Below, piece by piece: positions 7,758 through 16,153 of a DNA stretch of 64,000 nucleotides. The notes beneath the pieces were generated by a model. It worked only from the letters and a program-made list of their open reading frames with translations. It had not been told where the DNA came from and did no database searches. Source of the DNA: DUPQ01 sp041678685 (GTDB lineage: Bacteria > Bacillota > Clostridia > DUPQ01); assembly GCA_041678685.1 (NCBI GenBank), contig JBAYNV010000001.1, forward strand, positions 1-64,000. Direction: 5' to 3'. The position numbers were made by a program, and so were the translations under genes. The first letter of the stretch is position 1. The number at the start of each line of letters is the position of its first letter.

Positions 7758-8459
7758 TCATTTATGTAATTTGTCCCACGCTGCGCGTAATGAACATATC
7801 ATTTCTTCTGCCATAGCGGCAGGATCTTCTGCTTTCATGATCCCGCTTGTGCTGCCTGTCGCCTGTGCTCCCGCCATGATGACATTGTATACATCCCGGC
7901 CGTTGCTTATCCCCGCACCCTGTAAAACCATGATATCGGGATCGATCGCTCTTACCGTCTCTATAGTCTTTTTAACATAATCCAGGCTGCTTGTCATTCC
8001 CGTTCCGATAAGGCTGGTAGGTTCCGCAACAAGAAGGTTAGGCCTAAGCTTTGCTATGGCGGATAATTCATCAACCGTATCCGCACATACTATCGTGCCA
8101 AGGCCTACTTCGTCAGCTCTTTGTATCGTCTTCCCTATTACTTCCATCGATAAAGGTTTCTCGCAGTGATTGAGCATGACGCCGACAGCTTTAGCGGCTT
8201 TGACCGCTTCAGGCAGCACCGATCCCAGCCCCCTTCCGATAGGCAGGCAATCCATATGCTGGGCAAATACAAATATCCTTTCGGTGTTTTCCGCGATCAG
8301 CCGGATATCCGTATACTGCGGCGTCACTATTATGTCCACATCATATTTTATTGCTATGCGGTCTATTTCCCTGGCAAGCGCCAGCATCGCATCGCCATAA
8401 ATATATGCTTTCGGCCCCACCTCAAAAAAAGGCGGCTTTATCGTCAACCCTCTGTACAT
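7758..8459 (-). CDS. Triose-phosphate isomerase-family protein
   Basis: A 233-residue TIM-barrel protein close in size to archaeal-type triose-phosphate isomerase. Candidate catalytic residues are present: Lys near residue 8, His in FAQHMDCL (about 68) and Glu in VAEPTSLIGTG (about 142), followed by phosphate-binding GAGISNGRD and GSTSG loops. In sugar operons such paralogues often isomerise tetrulose or other ketose phosphates (for example EryH-type) rather than serving glycolysis. It abuts the SIS gene with a one-base overlap. The exact substrate cannot be read from sequence. Confidence 0.85.
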   Translation of the reverse strand: MYRGLTIKPPFFEVGPKAYIYGDAMLALAREIDRIAIKYDVDIIVTPQYTDIRLIAENTERIFVFAQHMDCLPIGRGLGSVLPEAVKAAKAVGVMLNHCEKPLSMEVIGKTIQRADEVGLGTIVCADTVDELSAIAKLRPNLLVAEPTSLIGTGMTSSLDYVKKTIETVRAIDPDIMVLQGAGISNGRDVYNVIMAGAQATGSTSGIMKAEDPAAMAEEMICSLRAAWDKLHK

Positions 8460-9067
8460 TATTTTCCTCCCCTGTTCAGCAGCTCCCCTACCGCTCCGCC
8501 CGGATGTATCAAAGCGAACTGTTCTTTCGTAAACCTTGTCTCGGTCATTATAGCTGAAAGCATGGCATCAAAAAGGGCAACTGTTGCGACATAACTCGAT
8601 GTCGCCATCAGACCAAGCGGATCGCTTTCCTTCTCTATCCGTATCGGCACTACTATATCCGCATTCAAAGCAAGCGGGGATCCCAGATTTTCGGTCACCG
8701 CTATCAGTATCGCTTCCTTTTTATTGCAGACTGAAATTATCGGAAGCAGTTCGTTCGTCTTTCCTCCTCTTGAGATCATTACCATGACATCTCCCTTTTT
8801 CAATGCTCCCAGACCGCCGTGCACGGCTTCACAAGGGGACATGAACATGGCATTTTTCTCTATGCAGCAAAGGGAATGAGCGAATTTTTTAGCGGCAATG
8901 CCCGATGAGCCGCTTGCACATGTCATTATCCTGTCACAGCGGCAAAGGGCGTCACAGGCCTGTTCGAATGATTCCAGATCCAGATATCCCTTTATATCTG
9001 CAACTGCCTTCATTTCGATATCAAGTGAATCCATGGCGGCTTTTATTGATTTCTTCTTCATGTTCAT
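8459..9067 (-). CDS. SIS-domain phosphosugar isomerase (KpsF/GutQ-like)
   Basis: A 202-residue SIS protein lacking CBS domains. Seen in order: CASGSSGIAAKKFAHSL (about 50-66), the phosphate-binding MISRGGKTNELLPII (about 97-111), and HPGGAVGELL near the C-terminus, a hallmark of arabinose-5-phosphate isomerase-type proteins. It likely interconverts an aldose and ketose phosphate in the pathway encoded by this operon. The start is ATG at 9067 (AGGA close by); ATG at 9061 with AAAGG six bases ahead is equally plausible. Confidence 0.85.
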   Translation of the reverse strand: MNMKKKSIKAAMDSLDIEMKAVADIKGYLDLESFEQACDALCRCDRIMTCASGSSGIAAKKFAHSLCCIEKNAMFMSPCEAVHGGLGALKKGDVMVMISRGGKTNELLPIISVCNKKEAILIAVTENLGSPLALNADIVVPIRIEKESDPLGLMATSSYVATVALFDAMLSAIMTETRFTKEQFALIHPGGAVGELLNRGGK

Positions 9068-9073
9068 CCTTTC

Positions 9074-10420
9074 CTAAATGACCTGTATGCCGATTATATC
9101 GCATAGATCCCTTATCTTTTCCGTATTGTCTCCGTATGAGATGATATAGTGCTGACACATGACGTTCTTCGTAAAACCATCCATATCGTCAAGAAATATC
9201 TCCAGTCCCGGAAGCTGAGGCGCCGGCTGTGTCCAGCCTGCTTCCTCCCACTTTCCTGGAGCCACTCCTGTTCCTTTTACCATATGCATGGTATATTCAC
9301 CGTTACTGCATGATAAGCGGCACAATGTGATTTCACCGGTTTTTAACCGTGATACATTAAGTATACCTTCAGATAGTCCGCCAAAAGCGGCAGGCATAAC
9401 CTGTACATTACCATCCACTATTTCAGAAGGAACATAGTCAGGTACGCCGGCTAACACCCTGTCTTTCATGAATTCATAGAATTCCAGATATGCCGCACAC
9501 TGGCCGGTAGAATATTTTACCATCAGCTGTGTCACCAAACCTAAAGAATCATTTTCCGGTATGGTGCAAAGACCGTCGTTGTCCCCCAGCAGCATGAATA
9601 TCGGCGCAGGCGGGAATCCTAAAAGCTTCTTCATCCCGTCTACATCCTTGAGTGATACCGCTTCATAATGACGTTCCTTTGCAAGACCGATAAGAGCAAG
9701 GTAATATCCTGCCGCCTTCATCATTCCGTCTTTGCGCGGTTCTTTAAGGAATTTCCACTTTGACATGCTGTTATTTATTACCGCATTCTTTTTTACGTCG
9801 GATATTTTCTCATATCTCTGTACTATTTCAAGCATCTCAAAGGTTTCGATTTCAACGCCTACAGTCTTTTTCAATGAGATCCCATCGTATAAAGTACCGT
9901 ACAGCCCCATGTCACGGTATCCCATCATTCCCGCTTTGACGTGATGAAGTCTTTCAGCGGAATATGCAACCCTGCAGTAATCTGCGACCTTCACTGAGTT
10001 TTTTAGCGCTCCTACTGTGTCATAGATATATTTAAAAGTATATCCCAGATCGGACATGGTTTTTCTAAGCGATGAAGTACCGGCCTGGTCAGCGGTCGTA
10101 ATGAGTCTGTCACCTTCCATCCAGCCTGACAGCCCCCAAAGCACCATCGGTTTATGGCGGAAGTATTCCGTTACCTTGATCACCGCATGAGCGGGTATCC
10201 AGCCTGCTATGCATATGACAAGCACATCAAAGTCAGAAGCCCTGAGTACCTTTACCGCTTTCTCGATATCGCTCCCTTTTTCATCATCAGTTATGGGATA
10301 AACAGATGTAAGCCCAATACCTTCTGCCATAAGGGCATTCAATGCATCGCCGCATTTTTTTATGATTATCTCCTTTGGCGTGTTGACTTCACCAAAACCT
10401 GCAAATCCGGCCTTAACCAT
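9074..10420 (-). CDS. L-fucose/L-arabinose isomerase-family protein
   Basis: A 448-residue protein resembling the metal-dependent L-fucose/L-arabinose isomerase superfamily. The N-terminal Rossmann-like half shows FDVLVICIAGWIPAHAVIKV (about 84-103) and HKPMVLWGLSG; the C-terminal half has CTIPENDSLGLVTQLM and NVMCQHYIISYGD, candidate metal and substrate positions. It is expected to convert an aldose (or a branched sugar) to its ketose, feeding the kinase encoded immediately upstream, whose stop overlaps this start by 8 bases. Substrate unknown. Confidence 0.8.
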   Translation of the reverse strand: MVKAGFAGFGEVNTPKEIIIKKCGDALNALMAEGIGLTSVYPITDDEKGSDIEKAVKVLRASDFDVLVICIAGWIPAHAVIKVTEYFRHKPMVLWGLSGWMEGDRLITTADQAGTSSLRKTMSDLGYTFKYIYDTVGALKNSVKVADYCRVAYSAERLHHVKAGMMGYRDMGLYGTLYDGISLKKTVGVEIETFEMLEIVQRYEKISDVKKNAVINNSMSKWKFLKEPRKDGMMKAAGYYLALIGLAKERHYEAVSLKDVDGMKKLLGFPPAPIFMLLGDNDGLCTIPENDSLGLVTQLMVKYSTGQCAAYLEFYEFMKDRVLAGVPDYVPSEIVDGNVQVMPAAFGGLSEGILNVSRLKTGEITLCRLSCSNGEYTMHMVKGTGVAPGKWEEAGWTQPAPQLPGLEIFLDDMDGFTKNVMCQHYIISYGDNTEKIRDLCDIIGIQVI

Positions 10421-11813
10421 TGTATACCGCCTTTCTCAGATCCATAAATCTATCGTATATATCCTCATACGCTGCCTTTGCAGGCAGATATATTTCATCT
10501 GTTTTTACCAGCAGGCTGCATGCTTCTCTGACGGAATCGAATGCTCCTATGCCGACTCCGGCCAGTATGGCCGAACCAAGGCATGCCGTTTCCCTGTCTT
10601 TCAGGGTCACGATCTTACAGCCGGTGATATCTGCCTTTATCTGGCACCATAATGCGCTGTTTGCCGCTCCGCCCATGGAACGTATTTCACTTACATCCGT
10701 TCCCATATCGATAAGCGAGCTCTTAAGCGTGCATGCAATGGCTTCCATTATGCTTCTTGCAAAATACCCTTTGGTATGACTTAAGCTGATCCCGTGAAAC
10801 ATACCTCTGGCGTCCGGATCATACGGCGCTATTGAACCGCACAGATAAGGAAGCATGGTGAGCCCGTCACATCCGGCCGGGACTCTGCAGGCCAGTTCAT
10901 CCAGTTCCTTATAGCTCATACCCCCGCAGAAATTGTCTTTGTACCATTTTAGTACCATTCCCGCTGTTGCGGTCCATGAAAGAAGGCAGTATCTGCCGTC
11001 GTAGTTATAGTGGCAGGGTATTCTTTTCACCGGATCATAAGGCGGTACCATTTCTGACGGAGCGAATATAGACATCGCAGTACCGGTCATTTCGCTTACC
11101 ATACCATTTTCTACTATTCCCGCTCCTATAGCGCCTGCTATCTGATCGATCGCTCCTGTAACGACCGTTATGTTCCCTGTATTCCCTATGCATTCCCCAC
11201 TGTCGTGAATCGCAGGAAGCATATCCGGCGTGATATTCAGATATTCGAGCATTTCCGTCCACCATCCGCCTTTATGTATATCAAAATAAAGGCTCGATGA
11301 CTGTAATGTCTTTTCTGTTATGAATTTACCTGTAAGTCTGAAAAGAAGATAATCCTCAAGCAGGAATATCTTCCTGACCTTCTTCCATATATCAGGTTCA
11401 TTTTTCTTCATCCACAGTAACTTGCATGCGGGCCATGTGGCTGTCACTTCCGCCTGCCCCGTCGTTTCGTATATTTTCTGCCGGCCAAAGTCCTTCTGTA
11501 TCTCACAGGCTTCCGCCACAGCCCTGTTGTCAAGCCATACTATAGCGTTGCACAGAGGCTTTCCTTTTTCGTCAGCCATTATCAAAGTCTCGCATTGCGT
11601 GTCAATTGCGATCGCTGATATGTCGTTGCTCCAAGCTGTTTCTTTTACAGCTATCAGGAACAGATCGAAATATTCATCCGCATCAAATTCAACGTGATCG
11701 CCTTTACTGATCAGTTCATAATCCACATGAGCGGATATGATACACTGTCCGGTCTGGTCATATACAGCGGCTTTTATTGATGTCGTCCCGACATCAACTC
11801 CAAGTAACTTCAA
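10413..11813 (-). CDS. FGGY-family carbohydrate kinase
   Basis: An ATP-dependent sugar kinase related to xylulokinase and ribulokinase. Signature segments are LGVDVGTTSIKAAVYD at the N-terminus, GAIDQIAGAIGAG near residue 240, SMGGAANSALWCQIKADITG and ACLGSAILAGVG in the C-terminal domain. I place the start at TTG (11813), 466 residues, because GGAGGG lies five bases upstream and the protein then begins exactly as the family does; the TTG overlaps the TGA stop of the preceding gene. An ATG at 11834 would lack a ribosome binding site. It probably phosphorylates the isomerase product. Confidence 0.9.
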   Translation of the reverse strand: MKLLGVDVGTTSIKAAVYDQTGQCIISAHVDYELISKGDHVEFDADEYFDLFLIAVKETAWSNDISAIAIDTQCETLIMADEKGKPLCNAIVWLDNRAVAEACEIQKDFGRQKIYETTGQAEVTATWPACKLLWMKKNEPDIWKKVRKIFLLEDYLLFRLTGKFITEKTLQSSSLYFDIHKGGWWTEMLEYLNITPDMLPAIHDSGECIGNTGNITVVTGAIDQIAGAIGAGIVENGMVSEMTGTAMSIFAPSEMVPPYDPVKRIPCHYNYDGRYCLLSWTATAGMVLKWYKDNFCGGMSYKELDELACRVPAGCDGLTMLPYLCGSIAPYDPDARGMFHGISLSHTKGYFARSIMEAIACTLKSSLIDMGTDVSEIRSMGGAANSALWCQIKADITGCKIVTLKDRETACLGSAILAGVGIGAFDSVREACSLLVKTDEIYLPAKAAYEDIYDRFMDLRKAVYNG

Positions 11814-13312
11814 GTATTCCCTCCGATGTTCCACATCCGGTTTATCTCAAGAACAGTTTTTCTGACCAGTATCTCTCCGCCTTCGTGCCCTGTTATACCG
11901 CTGGACACATAAGCGCTGTAATGGCTTCCCGCCTCGGCTTTTTCTGTAGGAAGATAAAGCCCGTTCCCGCAGGCCAGCTGTATTATGAATGTCTGCTTTG
12001 CCCTGCTTCTTGCCCTTATGATATTCCCATAGTCAAGGAACAGTTCAAAAGGATTTGTAGCAAACGCTATGTCTGAAAACCGCACGACATGCACCTCCAC
12101 AGGGAAATACCCATGGTCCTTCTGATATCCGTATCTTGCGGCTGTTCCAGCATAAACATGCATCTGCGCATTATCAGCAAAATCAAACCCGGATCTTCCT
12201 GCCTTGCTGATATATCCGGTTATCTGATCCTTCGCGATTTCGTATTCAGATCCTGTCACGGTCCTTACGGGCAGGTCAAAGATCATCACTTTATGGACAA
12301 GCGCCATATCATCACATATATGTGAAACAGCTTTTTCATAAACATCGGCGATCTCATCTGCTATGCGTTTTCCGACTTTCCATGTGCCGTTTATATCAAA
12401 CATTGACGTATCGGCATTTCTTTCAGTATGGTTTTCCCTTGATATGTTCGGATCATCTATCGGCGTCTCCGGCCCGACCCATCTTATGAGATCACGGGGG
12501 CACTGGTCGCCCGCCGCAGAGCATAATCCCAGAACATACAGACTGCTATTGAAGTGCTCGCGAAGCAGTATCCTTACCTTTCCCCAATAATCGGAAGATA
12601 TGAAGCTTCTGTGCTCTACGACCTGGGCAGGACAAGCGATATTTGCAACAACGCCTGTCAGTTTCTTTTGCCCGTCGAAAATATACAGAAGCTCTATTCC
12701 TGAATCATTTCCTCCTTCAAGGTTCATAAAATCCAAACTATCGGTATCTCCCCACATCCTCGCTGAGCCGTCTTTGTATACGGCTCTTCTGCACATGCCT
12801 ACAGGCGCGCGTCCGAATCCATTGGCATGATATGCTTTCTTTCTTGCTTTCCATGCCTGGATTATAGCGGCCGAGATCCTCTCTGCCAGAAACAGCAAGG
12901 CTTCATGAGGGTCCAGCACATCATCTGATGATGCTTTTGCAGTATATTGACTGTCTTTTGGCAGAAATGAGGAAAGCACATCCAATGCCGAGCCGTATGT
13001 ATCGCTTTTTGTTTCATATACCATCGCGGTATGGACATGGGTCGCATTTATTATTATCTTATCAGTGTCCAACCCTATATCTTCTGATCTTACGCGACCG
13101 CGCACCATTCCAAGAAGGCCTGTATCGATATATAAAAGATCGCATGAGCATATGACCAGCTGATCAGATCCTGATTCAACAGCCATCGCCGTAGCTGTAA
13201 TGGGAGTCTCCACATATTCCGAGATCCTTTCAAAAAACTGCCCGTCAAGACTTACCTTCCTGTCCGGCGTTATACTCTCTTCCGCCCAGCCTATCAACAG
13301 TGCGTCATGCAT
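11810..13312 (-). CDS. Neutral/alkaline ceramidase-like (N-terminal domain) protein
   Basis: A 500-residue protein with features of the neutral/alkaline non-lysosomal ceramidase superfamily: early GWAEESITP, the metal-site pattern NATHVHTA (about 89-96), VVEHRSFISSDYWG, and LCSAAGDQCPRDL. It has no signal peptide and none of the C-terminal domain of true ceramidases. Such proteins are frequent in bacterial sugar clusters, where a ceramidase activity is unlikely; amide or ester hydrolysis of a sugar derivative is possible. First structural gene after the regulator. AGGGGG precedes the ATG. Confidence 0.7.
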   Translation of the reverse strand: MHDALLIGWAEESITPDRKVSLDGQFFERISEYVETPITATAMAVESGSDQLVICSCDLLYIDTGLLGMVRGRVRSEDIGLDTDKIIINATHVHTAMVYETKSDTYGSALDVLSSFLPKDSQYTAKASSDDVLDPHEALLFLAERISAAIIQAWKARKKAYHANGFGRAPVGMCRRAVYKDGSARMWGDTDSLDFMNLEGGNDSGIELLYIFDGQKKLTGVVANIACPAQVVEHRSFISSDYWGKVRILLREHFNSSLYVLGLCSAAGDQCPRDLIRWVGPETPIDDPNISRENHTERNADTSMFDINGTWKVGKRIADEIADVYEKAVSHICDDMALVHKVMIFDLPVRTVTGSEYEIAKDQITGYISKAGRSGFDFADNAQMHVYAGTAARYGYQKDHGYFPVEVHVVRFSDIAFATNPFELFLDYGNIIRARSRAKQTFIIQLACGNGLYLPTEKAEAGSHYSAYVSSGITGHEGGEILVRKTVLEINRMWNIGGNT

Positions 13313-13322
13313 GCATATCCCC

Positions 13323-14090
13323 CTAGACTAATATGACGTCTATTCCTTCCGCCTTGAGATTTTCGATTTCGGATCCCAGTGCTCTTGTATTCGTAACAAT
13401 ATGATCCGCCATACCTGTTTTCGCTATTTTAACAAAGGCTGTCCTTCCTATCTTTGTGTAATCTGCCGCTATGATCGTTGTATTCGACTGTCTGATCATC
13501 TGAAGGCATATTTCCTTCTCCTGCTGATAATAGGTCGTAAGTCCGGTCTCCATGCTCACTCCGTCAACTGACAGTATGAGTTTGTCCGCATGATATGATG
13601 AAAGCTGTAAAAGCGCGTCATTGCCTGATGTGAACTGATATCTCGTGTTGACTGTCCCGCCAAGGAGTATCACATTGAAATCCTCATATTCTCCGGCCTC
13701 AGTCGCGATAGCTATGGAATTCGTAACTATATTCAGGTGCTTTTTACTCTTCATCGCATGAAGCGCGAACAGCGTAGTCGTTCCTGAATTCATCATTACG
13801 GTCTCTCCGTCATTTATGTATCCTGCCACACATTCCACAATAGCTTTTTTTTCTGCCTCATTCGTGTTTGAACGCTGCTTAAAATTCATGTTGAAGTAGT
13901 TTTTGTATGAACTGACCGCGCCCCCGTATACCCTTGACAGCATGCCTTCCTCTTCAAGACCGGTAAGATCATAACGTATCGTTACTTCGGAGACATTAAA
14001 AATGCGTGACAGCTCATTCACCTTCACTTTGCCATCGCTGTGGAGCATTTCAAGTATCCTGTTTTTACGTTCGCTAATGCTTAGTTCCAC
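13323..14090 (-). CDS. DeoR-family transcriptional regulator
   Basis: A 255-residue repressor-type regulator. The N-terminal winged helix (SERKNRILEMLHSDGKVKVN followed by VSEVTIRYDLTGLEEEGML, residues 6-50) leads into the GGAV hinge and the DeoRC ligand-binding domain, which has a NagB/RpiA-like fold and usually senses a phosphorylated sugar (VMMNSGTTTLFALHAM, DGVSMETGLTTYYQQE). The GTG start has GGAGG four bases upstream. As first gene of the sugar operon it probably controls all seven genes and responds to an intermediate of the pathway. Confidence 0.92.
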   Translation of the reverse strand: MELSISERKNRILEMLHSDGKVKVNELSRIFNVSEVTIRYDLTGLEEEGMLSRVYGGAVSSYKNYFNMNFKQRSNTNEAEKKAIVECVAGYINDGETVMMNSGTTTLFALHAMKSKKHLNIVTNSIAIATEAGEYEDFNVILLGGTVNTRYQFTSGNDALLQLSSYHADKLILSVDGVSMETGLTTYYQQEKEICLQMIRQSNTTIIAADYTKIGRTAFVKIAKTGMADHIVTNTRALGSEIENLKAEGIDVILV

Positions 14091-14190
14091 CTGTCCTCCG
14101 ATTATAAAAATGGTTTCGATATATTACGTATATATTTCGTTTTACCTTCATTACATATGTTATTACATTTCATTTGATATTTCAAGACAT

Positions 14191-14218
14191 AAAAAAAACC
14201 TCTTTTTACAGAGGTTTT
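14191..14218 (-). terminator. Terminator of the tRNA cluster
   Basis: AAAACCTC and GAGGTTTT pair (8 bp) and a run of T follows on the minus strand. It begins immediately after the CCA of tRNA-Lys, so it ends the His-Gln-Lys transcript. Confidence 0.85.
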
Positions 14219-14293
14219 GGTGAGACATCGGAGACTCGAACTCCGGACACCTTGATTAAAAGTCAAGTGCTCTACCACCTGAGCTAATGTCCC
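14218..14293 (-). tRNA. tRNA-Lys (anticodon TTT)
   Basis: 76 bases including an encoded CCA. The acceptor stem GGGACAT/ATGTCTC, D arm GCTC-GAGC, anticodon arm CTTGA-CTTTTAA-TCAAG with anticodon TTT, and T arm CGGAG-TTCGAGT-CTCCG all pair. Last gene of a three-tRNA cluster. Confidence 0.96.
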
Positions 14294-14298
14294 ACATT

Positions 14299-14373
14299 TG
14301 GCTGGGATGGCAGGATTTGAACCTACGAGTGACGGAGTCAAAGTCCGTTGCCTTACCGCTTGGCTACATCCCA
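14299..14373 (-). tRNA. tRNA-Gln (anticodon TTG)
   Basis: 75 bases with encoded CCA. Acceptor TGGGATG/CATCCCA, anticodon arm ACGGA-CTTTGAC-TCCGT with anticodon TTG, and T arm GTAGG-TTCAAAT-CCTGC are complete. The weak first pair U1-A72 is typical of bacterial tRNA-Gln. Confidence 0.96.
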
Positions 14374-14387
14374 CCGCACCTATCTAA

Positions 14388-14465
14388 TGGGGTGAATAAA
14401 GGGATTCGAACCCTTGGCCTCTAGGGCCACAACCTAGCGCTCTAACCAGCTGAGCTATACCCACC
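14388..14465 (-). tRNA. tRNA-His (anticodon GTG)
   Basis: 78 bases counting the extra 5' G (position -1) that pairs with C73, the identity element of tRNA-His, and the encoded CCA. The anticodon arm is CTAGG-TTGTGGC-CCTAG with anticodon GTG. First gene of the cluster. Confidence 0.96.
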
Positions 14466-14489
14466 ATGACCAAAATTAAGTCTTTACCT

Positions 14490-14518
14490 ATTTTAATTGC
14501 TGGTAGAGTGTTTGTCAA
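14490..14518 (-). promoter_or_regulatory. Promoter of the His-Gln-Lys tRNA cluster
   Basis: Minus strand TTGACA (14513-14518), 17-base spacer, TAAAAT (14490-14495). The tRNA-His 5' end lies 24 bases downstream of the -10 hexamer. Confidence 0.8.
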
Positions 14519-14550
14519 CAGGTTTTTAATTTTTAGATAGGCTATATAAT

Positions 14551-15990
14551 TCAGTCCTGATCCTTTGCTTTTATCCTCAGGTTTATATGATCAAGTCTGT
14601 CAAATTCCTCGTAATCCACCTGCTTGGTGATGTTCTCGAGTTCATAGTCGCCCATAACAGTGTTCCTTCCATTCTCGTATTCCTTATCTACGACAGCTTT
14701 GATCTTTGCCACGATAAGATCGGTTTTTTTGACTGTCTCATCCGGTGATTTAAGTCTGAAGAATGAGTTGAGCCAGTGCGCGACGCCTGCAAGACCGCTG
14801 TGGGAATCCACTGCGACAGTAGGAGGCCTGTTTAATAATTTTTCCGTATCGAATATGCTGTATATCTCAACATCCTTCAGCATGCCGTCAGCATGTATGC
14901 CTGCTCTTGTGACATTAAAATTCCTGCCTACAAAGGGAGTCCTCGGAGGTATCTCATAACCTATATACTCCTCGAAGTATTCTGCTATTTCTGTGATCGT
15001 GGGTATTTCCATGCCATCTGTCGTGCCTCTTAAGGAAGCATACTCTATGACCATTGCTTCAAGCGGACAGTTGCCTGTCCTCTCACCTATCCCAAGAAGC
15101 GAACAGTTGACGCCCGATGCGCCGTAGAGCCATGCTGTGGAAGCATTTGTAACGACCTTGTAGAAATCGTTGTGACCGTGCCATTCAAGCATATCGCTTG
15201 GGACCCCGCCGTAATGCTGCAGGCCATATATGATGCCCGGAACGCTTCTTGGCAGCGCTGCACCGGGATAAGAAACGCCAAAGCCCATGGTATCGCAGGC
15301 TCTGATCTTTATGGGTACCTTTGCCTCAGCTGAAAGCCTTGTCAGTTCGTCAGCAAAAGGTACTACGAATCCATAGAAGTCCGCTCTGGTTATATCTTCA
15401 AAATGGCATCTTGGCTTTATTCCTTTATCCAGAACGGCTTTTACTATCCCAAGATGCTTATCTATAGCCTGTTTTCTTGTAAGACCCATTTTATTATATA
15501 TATGATAATCGGAACACGATACAAGTATCCCTGTTTCCTTGAGCCCTAATCCCTTCACTATGTCGAAATCTTTTTCATTTGCCCTTATCCAGCTTGTTAT
15601 TTCGGGAAATTCATACCCTAAGGCCAGGCACTGTTCCACTGCTTTACGGTCTTTGTCAGTGTATACGAAAAATTCAGTCTGTCTGATCAGCCCTTTGGGT
15701 CCTCCGAGTTTATGCATGAGCTCATACAGATGCACTATCTGCTCTACCGTAAAGGGGGATGTCGATTGCTGCCCGTCTCTGAATGTGGTATCTGTAATCC
15801 ATATTTCCTTAGGCATGTTCATGGGAACGCTTCTCTGGTTGAAGGATACCTTCGGAATGGATCCATAGTCATAGAGATAACGGTACAGATTCGGCTGCTC
15901 CCTGTCCTGTAACTGATATTTATATGCTGATTGCTCCAGCAGGTTCGTCGTATCGGAAAACTGAAGTATGGGGTTAGTGTCATTTTGCAT
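14551..15990 (-). CDS. Re-citrate synthase / homocitrate synthase-like HMGL-family enzyme
   Basis: A 479-residue member of the LeuA/homocitrate synthase (HMGL-like TIM barrel) group. The metal/acceptor motif ITDTTFRDGQQSTSPFTVEQ (about 65-84), the LEWHGHNDFYKVV metal-binding histidines (about 270) and GIGERTGNCPLEAM are clear; the long N-terminal extension and short C-terminus without the LeuA regulatory domain resemble the Re-face citrate synthases of clostridia. It would condense acetyl-CoA with oxaloacetate for glutamate synthesis, acting in place of Si-citrate synthase. It stands alone with its own promoter. The alternative is a homocitrate or isopropylmalate synthase paralogue. Confidence 0.7.
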   Translation of the reverse strand: MQNDTNPILQFSDTTNLLEQSAYKYQLQDREQPNLYRYLYDYGSIPKVSFNQRSVPMNMPKEIWITDTTFRDGQQSTSPFTVEQIVHLYELMHKLGGPKGLIRQTEFFVYTDKDRKAVEQCLALGYEFPEITSWIRANEKDFDIVKGLGLKETGILVSCSDYHIYNKMGLTRKQAIDKHLGIVKAVLDKGIKPRCHFEDITRADFYGFVVPFADELTRLSAEAKVPIKIRACDTMGFGVSYPGAALPRSVPGIIYGLQHYGGVPSDMLEWHGHNDFYKVVTNASTAWLYGASGVNCSLLGIGERTGNCPLEAMVIEYASLRGTTDGMEIPTITEIAEYFEEYIGYEIPPRTPFVGRNFNVTRAGIHADGMLKDVEIYSIFDTEKLLNRPPTVAVDSHSGLAGVAHWLNSFFRLKSPDETVKKTDLIVAKIKAVVDKEYENGRNTVMGDYELENITKQVDYEEFDRLDHINLRIKAKDQD

Positions 15991-16042
15991 AATTTAAATC
16001 GTTTCCTTTCATCTTTTGTCCATTAAATATAAATTATGACGA

Positions 16043-16071
16043 ATTATATAACCACTTTTGAATAATTGCAA
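16043..16071 (-). promoter_or_regulatory. Promoter of the Re-citrate synthase-like gene
   Basis: Minus strand TTGCAA (16066-16071), 17-base spacer, TATAAT (16043-16048). It lies about 50 bases before the start codon. Confidence 0.75.
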
Positions 16072-16091
16072 CAATTTTCTTTCATATTTAA

Positions 16092-16130
16092 ATATAAAAA
16101 TACAGCCGCATGTATGAATAAGCAGCTGTA
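16092..16130 (-). terminator. Terminator of the GPH symporter gene
   Basis: TACAGCTGC and GCGGCTGTA form a 9-bp stem with one wobble (16101-16130) followed by TTTTTATATTT on the minus strand. It lies just after the symporter stop codon. Confidence 0.75.
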
Positions 16131-16153
16131 TGGTATATCAAAAGAAATATCTG

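Noticed and set aside
14101..14150. Palindromic DeoR operator centred on TACGTA
   Set aside because: The core is palindromic but the flanks do not match symmetrically over the expected length.
5547..14465. Mobile genomic island inserted at the tRNA cluster
   Set aside because: The sugar genes lie beside the tRNAs, but no integrase, duplicated tRNA 3' end or terminal repeat was found, and all three tRNAs look complete.
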